A stretch of 21,318 nt of DNA from Mageeibacillus sp. UBA3781 (GTDB lineage Bacteria; Bacillota; Clostridia; Saccharofermentanales; Saccharofermentanaceae). A model generated the notes under the pieces. The model searched no databases. It was not told the origin of the DNA and saw only the letters and a list, made by a program, of their open reading frames with translations. A program made the translations under genes and the position numbers. The DNA lies in the NCBI GenBank assembly GCA_002368805.1, contig DFFH01000040.1, positions 1-21,318 on the forward strand, in the 5' to 3' direction. This document shows, piece by piece, positions 1 to 6,699 of this stretch (within the stretch, counting starts at the first letter, position 1; every line of letters begins with the position of its first letter).

Positions 1-17
1 ATGAAGGAGGAAAAGCT

Positions 18-770
18 ATGAGAAATTATGAATATGTAAATGGCAGAAGAGTACATGAGAGAGGCTTCTTCGCAAGATGGGGCCACAGACTCGTCATACT
101 GATGGCCATTATCGGAGCCTTTTATGTGGCAGTATTTATCTTCGGATGGGGGCGTTCTTCCAGCAAAGTGAAGAACGGCGGTTCGAGAGAGGCGATCATC
201 GCAGAGGAAGAGAAGTTTCACGGCATCATCCTGACAAGAGATAATGTTATGGAGCAGCTTCAGGAGATCGCAGAGCTGATGACCTATTCCGAGGATTATG
301 CGGGAACAGCTAATGTAGTCGATAATCTTCAGATCCCCTATACAGATTTCGATATCTGGGGCACACAGCATAAGATCCAGATCGTATATGCCGGAACAAT
401 CAAAGTCGGCTACGATCTCAATGAACTGAAGACTGTAGTCAATAATCAGAAGAAAGAGATCTACATCACCATCCCGCTCAAGCCAAGTGTCGTAGATAAC
501 AATCTCCCGCAGGAGAAAGTCACGATCATGCAGGATAACAATGTATTTAACCCGATCCGTGCTGACGAGGTGAATGTCCGCCTTACCGAGGTCAAGGCAC
601 AGCAGCTCGAGTCTGCTGAAAAGAATGGTATCTATGAGAAAGCAGAAGCACATCTCAAAGAGATCATCATCAAGACACTTGCCAAGGTGCACAGTGAGTA
701 TAAAGTGGTGTTCCTGAGCCCGCTGGAGCAGGCACCCGAAGAAAAACCGACAACGTCTGTAGCACAATAA
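18..770 (+). CDS. DUF4230-like membrane-anchored protein
   Basis: 250 aa. An AAGGAGG site at 4-10, seven bases before the ATG, decides the start; the frame is open to the window edge, so a longer protein is formally possible. One hydrophobic segment (about residues 24-45) follows a basic N-terminus, predicting a single-pass protein with most of the chain outside. The soluble part (about 60-230) has alternating beta-rich stretches and the layout I associate with DUF4230: an early segment on whether the substrate is 'pushed' through a conserved N-terminal helix, then a strand-rich core. The tail is Pro/Glu/Thr-rich. Another frame ends in TGA at 19-21 and overlaps this ATG, so an upstream gene may be translationally coupled. 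The family name is from memory of its general pattern; no biochemical function is known to me. Confidence 0.65.
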   Translation: MRNYEYVNGRRVHERGFFARWGHRLVILMAIIGAFYVAVFIFGWGRSSSKVKNGGSREAIIAEEEKFHGIILTRDNVMEQLQEIAELMTYSEDYAGTANVVDNLQIPYTDFDIWGTQHKIQIVYAGTIKVGYDLNELKTVVNNQKKEIYITIPLKPSVVDNNLPQEKVTIMQDNNVFNPIRADEVNVRLTEVKAQQLESAEKNGIYEKAEAHLKEIIIKTLAKVHSEYKVVFLSPLEQAPEEKPTTSVAQ

Positions 771-821
771 GTTGCGGGACCTCCGATGCGGAAACGAGAG
801 TTTCCCGTAATCACCCGCAGG
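771..821 (+). other. Structured RNA-like element after the DUF4230 gene
   Basis: Just after the stop codon, TGCGGG (773-778) pairs with CCCGCA (814-819). Inside it GGAAAC (790-795) pairs with GTTTCC (800-805) around a GAGA tetraloop of the GNRA type. The two helices are separated by an 11-base and an 8-base internal loop. A terminator hairpin follows seven bases later. It may be a 3'-UTR stability element or an unrecognised RNA motif; I match it to no known riboswitch class. Confidence 0.4.
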
Positions 822-827
822 GAAGAC

Positions 828-866
828 GGGCCGTCTCAGAATATGAGGCGGTCCTCTTTCTTTGTT
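828..866 (+). terminator. Rho-independent terminator
   Basis: An 11-bp stem (828-838 with 844-854, two G-T wobbles) closes a GAATA loop and is followed by the T-rich TCTTTCTTTG. It ends the transcript of the DUF4230-like gene. Confidence 0.75.
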
Positions 867-897
867 GGATTTCACTATTTCTTATATAAGGCCGTGG

Positions 898-906
898 TGC
901 TATAAT
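898..906 (+). promoter_or_regulatory. Extended -10 promoter for the SLC13-type permease
   Basis: TGCTATAAT is a perfect extended -10 element. The hexamer 17 bases upstream (TTTCTT) is a poor -35, as expected for this promoter type. The predicted leader carries a GCGCGG/CCGCGC hairpin (908-913 with 938-943), which overlaps the expected start site. Confidence 0.6.
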
Positions 907-987
907 AGCGCGGGCGCGTGAAGATATTGCTTCTTTTCCGCGCAGGAACTGCCATCAGACGGACTTTAGATGTGAAGGGAGAAAGAT

Positions 988-2121
988 GTGGATACCACAG
1001 TAGAAAAAAGAAAACATCCAATCGTGGAATTCTTTAAGAAAAACACTGTGGTGTGTATCGCCGCGATGCTCGCCGTCGTTACTTCTTTTTTCGTGCCGCC
1101 GGATAAAGAATATCTCCAATATTTTGACCTGCGTACACTGACCTGCCTTTTTCTTACACTCGCCGTCATCTGCGCACTGAAAGATATCCGTTTCTTCGGT
1201 ATCGTGGCGCAGCGTATCGTCGTAACGACCGGAAATCTCCGGCTTCTTTGTCTGGCGCTGGTATATATCACTTTTATCGGATCGATGCTGATCGCCAATG
1301 ACATGGCGCTGATCACGTTTCTGCCGCTCGGTTATTTTGCTCTTTCCGTCACGAAAAATGAGGAGAAGATGGCATATATCTTCATCCTTCAGAATATCTC
1401 CGCCAACCTGGGCGGTATGCTTACTCCCTTTGGCAATCCGCAGAATCTTTATCTGTATTCATACTTCAAGATCCCGACAGGGGAGTTCATGAAGATCATG
1501 TTCCCGCCGTTTCTTCTGGCGATCGCGATGCTGACGGCGGCGTGCTTCCTCCTGCCGAGAACACCTCTTGTCATTAAGGACGATTCCGGCCAGGGACTGA
1601 ATAAGAAAAGAACAGCGCTGTATCTGCTGCTTTTTGCGTTTTCGCTCCTTATCGTATTCCGCCTGATCCCGTACTGGGTCGGCTTGGTCATCATCCCGCT
1701 GGTCCTTCTTTTTGCCGATAAAAAAGCATTCGCAGAGGTGGACTACGGGCTTCTCGCGACGTTTGCACTGTTTTTCGTATTCTCCGGGAATATGGCCAGG
1801 ATCCCGGCGGTCCAGGACTTTGTGGGAAGTCTTCTCGGCAGATCTCCGCTTCTGGTGAGTATCGGATCCTGTCAGGTCATCAGTAATGTGCCGTCGGCCA
1901 TACTGCTTTCGAGATTTACCGGTAACTATAAAGAACTCCTTCTCGGTGTGAATATCGGCGGAACGGGAACTCTTATCTCATCTCTGGCCAGCCTGATCAC
2001 ATTCAGCCACTTCCGGACGCTCCGCCCGGGGCACACGAAGAAGTACATCGGACTTTTCACGTTGATGAATATTATATTCCTGGTTGTAATGACGCTTTCC
2101 GCGTGGTTCTTCTTCCGTTAA
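988..2121 (+). CDS. SLC13/ArsB-NhaD-type anion permease
   Basis: 377 aa, almost wholly hydrophobic, with roughly ten membrane segments. It starts at a GTG preceded by AAGGGAGA; the ATG two bases earlier is in another frame. Family signatures are visible in both halves: ANDMALITFLPLG and GNPQNLYL in the first half, and SNVPSA with NIGGTGTLISSLASL in the second. These match the paired re-entrant loop motifs of the ion transporter superfamily (SLC13, CitM, ArsB, NhaD). It probably exports or imports an inorganic or dicarboxylate anion with H+ or Na+; the substrate cannot be read from sequence. No arsenic genes (arsR, arsC, arsA) are adjacent, so an arsenite role is not favoured. It has its own promoter and lies 31 bases before the kinase-like gene. 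Confidence 0.8.
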   Translation: MDTTVEKRKHPIVEFFKKNTVVCIAAMLAVVTSFFVPPDKEYLQYFDLRTLTCLFLTLAVICALKDIRFFGIVAQRIVVTTGNLRLLCLALVYITFIGSMLIANDMALITFLPLGYFALSVTKNEEKMAYIFILQNISANLGGMLTPFGNPQNLYLYSYFKIPTGEFMKIMFPPFLLAIAMLTAACFLLPRTPLVIKDDSGQGLNKKRTALYLLLFAFSLLIVFRLIPYWVGLVIIPLVLLFADKKAFAEVDYGLLATFALFFVFSGNMARIPAVQDFVGSLLGRSPLLVSIGSCQVISNVPSAILLSRFTGNYKELLLGVNIGGTGTLISSLASLITFSHFRTLRPGHTKKYIGLFTLMNIIFLVVMTLSAWFFFR

Positions 2122-2152
2122 TCTGTTAAAATGGTGATTGGAGGTCTTTTCT

Positions 2153-2764
2153 ATGAACAGCAGAGTGATCACAATCGGACGTGAATTCGGTTCCGGCGGA
2201 CATGAGATCGGCATGAAACTTGCCGAGCGCCTGGGTGTGCCTTTTTACGACAGAGAGCTGATCACGATCTCCTCTGAAGAGGGCGGACTCGATCCGAAAC
2301 TGATCGAAAGAAATGAAGAAGGTGCGCACCGCATCTCTGAAAAGGGAAGATCGCGCATGCCGTTTTTCTCGCTGTCTTATTCACCGGACTTCTCCGATGC
2401 GATCTATCTTCAGCAGTGTAAAGTCATTAAAGACCTCGCGGCAAAAGGACCCTGTGTGATCGTCGGCCGCTGTGCGGACTTTGTCCTGCGAAATGAAGGA
2501 AGCATCAATATCTTCATCGCGGCAAGCATGCCGTATAAGATCGCCCGTAAGCGACGGGTAGCCGTCGAGAAGAAAGATTATACTGACGAACAGATGGAGC
2601 GGTACATCAATGACATGAATACCGCAAGAGCGAATTACTATAACCATTACACGAACCAGAAGTGGGGCAACAGTTCCACATATCATCTGTGTGTACATTC
2701 GGATCTGGTGGACGTGGACGGAGCCGTGGAGACGATCCTGGCATATCTTAAGAATATAAAGTGA
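2153..2764 (+). CDS. Cytidylate kinase-like family protein
   Basis: 203 aa. GGAGG at 2140-2144, eight bases upstream, selects the ATG at 2153 over an in-frame TTG at 2138. The N-terminus carries GREFGSGGHEIG (residues 9-20), the P-loop of the cytidylate-kinase-like family (AAK_33/Cytidylate_kin2 type), rather than the GPSGAGKS of true Cmk. It is followed by the FYDRELI segment. A middle VIVGRCADFVL strand and an Arg-rich lid (about residues 133-140, KIARKRR) fit a P-loop nucleoside or nucleotide kinase fold. The true substrate is unknown for this group, and it should not be equated with Cmk. It is followed nine bases later by argC, so the two are probably co-transcribed. Confidence 0.8.
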   Translation: MNSRVITIGREFGSGGHEIGMKLAERLGVPFYDRELITISSEEGGLDPKLIERNEEGAHRISEKGRSRMPFFSLSYSPDFSDAIYLQQCKVIKDLAAKGPCVIVGRCADFVLRNEGSINIFIAASMPYKIARKRRVAVEKKDYTDEQMERYINDMNTARANYYNHYTNQKWGNSSTYHLCVHSDLVDVDGAVETILAYLKNIK

Positions 2765-2773
2765 GGAATAAAC

Positions 2774-3727
2774 ATGAAAACGAAAGTATTTGTTGACGGA
2801 AGTGAAGGAACCACCGGCCTTAGGATCTTTGAGAGATTCCAGGGAAGAGACGATATCGAGCTTCTTAAGATCGATCCGGAACTGAGAAAAGACCCAAGCG
2901 AGAGAAAGAAACTGATCAATGCATCGGACATCACTTTCCTTTGCCTTCCGGATGTGGCGGCAAGAGAATCCGCAAGCCTTCTGGATCCGGACAATGACCA
3001 TACGGTGATCATCGATACATCAACTGCACATAGAACAGAAGAGGGATGGGCATACGGATTCCCGGAGCTTTCCGAAAAACACAGGGAAGCGATCGCAAAC
3101 GGCCGTCTTATCGCAGTCCCCGGCTGTTACGCGAGCGGATTTATCTCCCTGATCTATCCGATGGTCGAAGGCGGCATCATTTCGAAAGACTATCCGGTAT
3201 CCAGCTTTGCCATCTCCGGCTACAGCGGCGCCGGCAAGAAGACCATCGCTGTATATGAGGATCCCGAGCGTCCTTCCGAGTTTTCTTCCGGAAGAGAATA
3301 TGCACTTGCCCAGCAGCACAAGCATCTCAAGGAGATGAAGGCGATCACCGGTCTTACCAGACTGCCGCTCTTTTCTCCGATCATCGACGATTACTACAGC
3401 GGCATGGTCGTAACCTGCCAGTTCTATACAGATATGCTCAGTAAGAAGATGACCCCGTCCGAACTTCTTGCCTACTTCAGAGAGTTCTATAAGGGCCGGA
3501 AGTTCATCAAGGTGGCAGAAGATGACGATGAAACTGCGGCAAGTGGTTTTCTCGCAGGAAACTCTCTCTCCGGATGGGACGGCCTGAAGATCTATGTTAC
3601 AGGTAATGAAGACCGCATCATCGTATCTTCGCAGTTCGACAACCTCGGAAAAGGTGCATCCGGCGCAGCGATCCAGTGCATGAATATCAGACTTGGTCTG
3701 GATGAAGCGAAGGGGCTGAATCTATAA
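2774..3727 (+). CDS. argC: N-acetyl-gamma-glutamyl-phosphate reductase (short type)
   Basis: 317 aa. It reduces N-acetylglutamyl phosphate to the semialdehyde with NADPH, the third step of arginine and ornithine synthesis, in the cytoplasm. The opening VFVDGSEGTTGLRI is the dinucleotide-binding start typical of the shorter 'type 2' ArgC, and the length (about 310 aa) matches that group. The catalytic Cys is in VPGCYASG (Cys118), and SGYSGAGKK (about 148-156) is the usual Gly-rich segment. The RBS is a weak GTGAGGAATA before the ATG. The stop TAA shares its last base with the queT ATG. No other arginine gene lies in the window, and no ARG-box-like operator was recognised. Confidence 0.93.
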   Translation: MKTKVFVDGSEGTTGLRIFERFQGRDDIELLKIDPELRKDPSERKKLINASDITFLCLPDVAARESASLLDPDNDHTVIIDTSTAHRTEEGWAYGFPELSEKHREAIANGRLIAVPGCYASGFISLIYPMVEGGIISKDYPVSSFAISGYSGAGKKTIAVYEDPERPSEFSSGREYALAQQHKHLKEMKAITGLTRLPLFSPIIDDYYSGMVVTCQFYTDMLSKKMTPSELLAYFREFYKGRKFIKVAEDDDETAASGFLAGNSLSGWDGLKIYVTGNEDRIIVSSQFDNLGKGASGAAIQCMNIRLGLDEAKGLNL

Positions 3728-4257
3728 TGCCCGAAACTCTTAAATCTGCAAACGACAAGAGAAGAAAGTATATCCTTTATATCTGCCAGGCGGGTATTAT
3801 CGCAGCTCTTTATGTTGCGCTTCTATATGTATTCGCACCGATCTCCTTCGGTGCGGTACAGGTCCGTGTGGCAGAAGCTCTCGTGATCCTTCCGGTCTTT
3901 ACCCCGGCTGCGATCCCCGGTGTTACGATAGGGTGCCTTCTTGGAAACTTTCTTGGCGGCGGCATCCCGCTGGATATCGTGTTCGGCACACTGGCAACTT
4001 TGATAGGCGCAGTCTTTACCTATCTTCTTCGGAACAAGCACCCGCTTGCCGGAGCGATCCCTCCAATCGTATCCAATACCCTGATCGTGCCCTTTGTGAT
4101 CAAGTTCGCGTATGGCGATTCTATGGCGTTTCCGCTGATCATGCTGGGTGTACTTGGCGGTGAGATCATCTCCATCGGTATTATCGGAGTGGTCTTCGCC
4201 ATAGCTCTGAAAAAACGAAACGTCATCTTTCATGCTATGAAAAAGAAAGAGAGTTAA
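3727..4257 (+). CDS. queT: QueT family queuosine-precursor transporter (ECF S component)
   Basis: 176 aa with about five to six membrane helices. QueT is the substrate-binding S component of an energy-coupling-factor transporter for a queuosine precursor; it needs the shared EcfA/A'/T module, not encoded here. Typical features are AGIIAALYVAL at the start, GAVQVRVAEAL with its conserved Arg, and the Gly-rich GCLLGNFLGGG. The ATG overlaps the argC stop (TAATG), so translation is probably coupled, and no separate RBS or preQ1 riboswitch stands in front of it. That is unusual, since queT-type genes are often preQ1-controlled. The C-terminus is Lys-rich and likely cytoplasmic. Confidence 0.9.
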   Translation: MPETLKSANDKRRKYILYICQAGIIAALYVALLYVFAPISFGAVQVRVAEALVILPVFTPAAIPGVTIGCLLGNFLGGGIPLDIVFGTLATLIGAVFTYLLRNKHPLAGAIPPIVSNTLIVPFVIKFAYGDSMAFPLIMLGVLGGEIISIGIIGVVFAIALKKRNVIFHAMKKKES

Positions 4258-4317
4258 CACTTCATTTTCCGGGCGAACGTCCGATCATTCACAATCACAT
4301 ACATGTTCTATTGAAAG

Positions 4318-4350
4318 CAAAGCGGGACACAAACTGTCCCGCTTTGTTTG
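4318..4350 (+). terminator. Terminator after queT (hairpin copy 1)
   Basis: A perfect 12-bp stem (4318-4329 with 4335-4346) closes a CAAAC loop and is followed by TTTG. A near copy with a compensatory base-pair change lies at 4924-4953, beyond the next gene. Confidence 0.8.
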
Positions 4351-4377
4351 TCACGCGATTATCAGTTTTCTTATACT
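4348..4377 (+). promoter_or_regulatory. Likely promoter of the HTH gene
   Basis: TTGTCA (4348-4353) and TATACT (4372-4377) are separated by 18 bases; each differs from consensus at one position. It starts right behind the terminator T-tract, leaving a leader of about 55 bases. Confidence 0.5.
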
Positions 4378-4439
4378 GAACAAGGTTCGCGTCAAAATCC
4401 GATGCCGTTATGAAATCTATAACGAGCGGAGGAATTTTT

Positions 4440-4937
4440 ATGTGTTTCAAAAATGATAAAAACGGGAGAGAAAAAGACGGGCAAGCGATTCCTGAGGAGT
4501 TGAACATGATTGCGAAGAATGAATTTGCCAGTTTTATACGCGAGAAAAGGCGCGAGTACAATGAATTGCATCATGAACAGCTGACCACTCGGAAGATGGC
4601 AATCATCCTCGGCCTCAATGAGAGTTCTTTTCCCAAGATCCTGAATAGAGAACGTCCGACCAAAAGAAGAGATCTTATCATCGCCATCGGGATCCTGCTG
4701 GAACTGTTTCCGGGAGAACTATCTGAAGCGCTGAGGCTGTATGGGATGCCGGAACTCGAGGATCCCAGAAAACTGTCTGGCGAAGATGTCGATCGTGACA
4801 GAGTTATCTCGAAGCTCCTCATCAGAAACAATTCACAGATATGCAGCTTCTCGATCGAAGAATGTAACAGAAGGCTGATAGAAAACGGGTTTGCTCCATT
4901 GGCGATCTGCGCAGAGAATCATAAAAACGGGACATAA
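4440..4937 (+). CDS. HTH (XRE-like) transcriptional regulator
   Basis: 165 aa. GGAGG at 4428-4432, seven bases before, selects the ATG at 4440 over an upstream in-frame ATG at 4410. Residues about 28-85 form a helix-turn-helix-like unit. RKMAIILGLNESSFPKILN (51-69) reads as a recognition helix pair, followed by an Arg/Lys-rich ERPTKRRD and an amphipathic helix with LRLYGMPEL. The C-terminal part (about 118-155) has a RDRVISKLL helix and a NRRLIENGFAPL end. I know this layout from Clostridia regulators of unassigned function, and cannot name the family. It probably binds DNA in the cytoplasm. Its stop codon TAA lies in the loop of a terminator hairpin, and it precedes the lipoprotein gene, so it may regulate that gene or itself. 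Regulator status is inferred from the fold pattern only. Confidence 0.6.
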   Translation: MCFKNDKNGREKDGQAIPEELNMIAKNEFASFIREKRREYNELHHEQLTTRKMAIILGLNESSFPKILNRERPTKRRDLIIAIGILLELFPGELSEALRLYGMPELEDPRKLSGEDVDRDRVISKLLIRNNSQICSFSIEECNRRLIENGFAPLAICAENHKNGT

Positions 4938-4953
4938 ACTGTCCCGTTTTGTT
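4924..4953 (+). terminator. Terminator after the HTH gene (hairpin copy 2)
   Basis: An 11-bp perfect stem (4924-4934 with 4940-4950) closes a TAAAC loop and is followed by GTTTG. The last codons of the HTH gene form its left arm and the stop codon TAA (4935-4937) occupies the loop. It is a near copy of 4318-4350. Confidence 0.7.
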
Positions 4954-5017
4954 TGTGGGAGGAATAGAAATGAAACTATACTCGAATCAGGATAATAGAC
5001 ATAAAGGGGGAATCTTT

Positions 5018-6313
5018 ATGGAAAAAAGAATAGTGAAACTGGTTTCCATTCTTCTGGCGGCCTTGTTGCTTCAGGGATGTCTCGAAACAAAAACATCTGA
5101 CAAAAGTGAAAACGGCAAGCCGGAAAGCGAAACTGTGGAAAAGAGCACTGATACGGATAAAGAAGAGACAGAAAAAGAACCGGGCAAAGAGGAAAAAGAA
5201 ACAAAAGCGGAATCAGAAGCGAGTGACTGCCTCTTACTTGTGAATGTCAACTATGAATCGAATATCCTTCTGGCCAAATACTCTATAGTTGTAAGACTCG
5301 ATGGAGACGAGGTCGCGACCCTTAGTAACGGTAAAGAGTACTTCGGATCTTTTCAGGTGAAATCAGGTGAACATGAACTGACGTTTGAAAAGAACGGAGA
5401 TAAGGACAACTGTAATTCGTATGTTTTTAATGTAGAGAATGACTGCTCGGTATTCTGCTCACTGAAATCGCATATGGATCATATCGAGATCACGGAGAAA
5501 AACGTGTCGGCAGAGGCAGTCTGTCCGGAGGGACAGCATCAGTGGGAAGATGCTACCTGCCTGAGTCCGAAGAGATGTAAGGTGTGCGGCACGACAGAAG
5601 GAGAAAAGGCGGATCATACCCCCGGGACATGGCAGAAAACAAAAGAGCCGACCTGTACTGAAGAGGGTGAAGAAAGCTGTGTCTGCTCGGTATGCGGAGA
5701 GACGGTCACCAGAAAGGTGGATAAGATCCCGCATAATGTTGAGCATTGGGATGTTGTAAAAGAACCGACTTGTACAGAAGAAGGAGAGGAGAAAGGGGTC
5801 TGCACGATATGCGGCCAGGAAACGACCCGACCGGTAGAGAAGATCCCGCATGATCTGCAGGATTGGTCCGTCGAGAAAGAAGCGGCTTTTTCGGAGAGCG
5901 GAGTGCGAGTCAGAAAGTGTAAGAAGTGCGGAGAAGTCGTCGAGACGGAAGAGTACGATCTTACAGAGGAAGAACGGCTGAAATGGCTGAAGAAAAACTG
6001 CGAGAGCGGTCTTTACGATGCCATCTCACGAGACCCGGATATGTATAAAGGAAAGTATGTCAAGTTCAGTGGTACTGTTGTCCAGGTCTGCTCGGAAGCA
6101 AGCGGAGCGAATGACTGCTCTGAGTATCGTATCGCAACAAAGAACGGATATGATAAAGTTATCTTTGTATTAATTGATAACTACGGGAAGTCGAGGATCC
6201 TCGAGGATGATAAAATCACGGTGTATGGAAGATGTAGTGGACTTTATTCGTATAAGACAGTATTGGGTGCTAAGGTTACGATCCCGCTGATCGATGTCGT
6301 TTACTACGAATAG
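5018..6313 (+). CDS. Lipoprotein with CxxC-knuckle repeats and a C-terminal OB-like domain
   Basis: 431 aa from ATG 5018, behind AAGGGGG. An in-frame ATG at 4970, also with a good RBS, would add 16 residues and blur the signal peptide. The N-terminus is a lipoprotein signal with LLQGC, Cys21 being the lipidated residue. Then come a charged Glu/Lys/Ser linker (about 22-68), a beta-rich domain of PEGA-like appearance (about 69-165), four CxxCG knuckles (187-190, 223-226, 262-265, 301-304) spaced about 36-39 residues apart, with PTCTEEGE before two of them, and a last domain (about 341-431) that opens with GKYVKFSGTVVQV, as in OB-fold domains of Clostridial lipoproteins. The knuckles could bind metal or be structural repeats. 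It is probably attached to the outer face of the membrane. No function is known. Confidence 0.75.
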   Translation: MEKRIVKLVSILLAALLLQGCLETKTSDKSENGKPESETVEKSTDTDKEETEKEPGKEEKETKAESEASDCLLLVNVNYESNILLAKYSIVVRLDGDEVATLSNGKEYFGSFQVKSGEHELTFEKNGDKDNCNSYVFNVENDCSVFCSLKSHMDHIEITEKNVSAEAVCPEGQHQWEDATCLSPKRCKVCGTTEGEKADHTPGTWQKTKEPTCTEEGEESCVCSVCGETVTRKVDKIPHNVEHWDVVKEPTCTEEGEEKGVCTICGQETTRPVEKIPHDLQDWSVEKEAAFSESGVRVRKCKKCGEVVETEEYDLTEEERLKWLKKNCESGLYDAISRDPDMYKGKYVKFSGTVVQVCSEASGANDCSEYRIATKNGYDKVIFVLIDNYGKSRILEDDKITVYGRCSGLYSYKTVLGAKVTIPLIDVVYYE

Positions 6314-6332
6314 TCGAAAATTCGCGCATTGC

Positions 6333-6361
6333 TTGACTTTTAGAAGGGGCAAGCGTACAAT
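6333..6361 (+). promoter_or_regulatory. Promoter of the pheST operon
   Basis: TTGACT (6333-6338) and TACAAT (6356-6361) are separated by exactly 17 bases, a near-consensus housekeeping promoter. Transcription would start near 6368, just before the T-box Stem I. Confidence 0.85.
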
Positions 6362-6367
6362 TTCTCC

Positions 6368-6667
6368 ATGCAATGAAGGTGCGTAAGTAGTTTTGGCTTA
6401 GAACCTGTGAGAAGAGATTCGTGTCACCGGCTGAGAGCACGATCACAGAGAGCGCAGAATGAATTTCAACACCGGAGCTTCTGACGAGGGCGTGAAATAC
6501 CGTAAGTAAGCAGATGCAGGCGCAGCATTAAAGGCGCACTAATGAGAGCAGGACTTCGAAGGACAAGTGCTTTTGCCGACGAAGACTGAACATGGGTGGT
6601 ACCGCGAAGGTGCACGGAAATCGTGAATTCGTCCCATGACAATGGAAACGTTGTCATGGGATTTTTG
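6368..6667 (+). promoter_or_regulatory. T-box leader (tRNA-Phe sensing)
   Basis: Stem I: GGTG (6378-6381) pairs with CACC (6470-6473). The AGTA motif (6386-6389) faces a specifier loop TGAATTTCAA whose codon UUC (Phe) is at 6465-6467. CTGTG (6405-6409) pairs with CACAG (6444-6448), and GGCTGAGAG (6429-6437) matches the distal-loop consensus. The Stem II S-turn candidates are GTGAAA (6492-6497) and AAGTA (6504-6508), and CATTA/TAATG (6526-6530, 6541-6545 region) suggests the pseudoknot. The conserved T-box TGGGTGGTACCGCG is at 6593-6606. CATGGG (6591-6596) can pair with CCCATG (6633-6638) as antiterminator, which excludes the terminator. Uncharged tRNA-Phe should favour read-through into pheST. 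Stem details are my manual fold. Confidence 0.92.
6632..6667 (+). terminator. T-box regulated terminator
   Basis: An 11-bp stem (6632-6642 with 6651-6661) is followed by TTTTT. Its left arm also pairs with 6591-6596 in the antiterminator form. Confidence 0.9.
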
Positions 6668-6699
6668 TATGCCTAAGGCAAAAAGAACAGGAGGAAAAC

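Noticed and set aside
1..21. End of an upstream gene (short frame ending in TGA at 19-21)
   Set aside because: Only six codons are visible, so a gene cannot be supported, though a coupled upstream gene is possible.
2124..2132. TGTTAAAAT as an extended -10 for the kinase-like gene
   Set aside because: The start would fall on the RBS itself, leaving almost no leader, and there is no -35.
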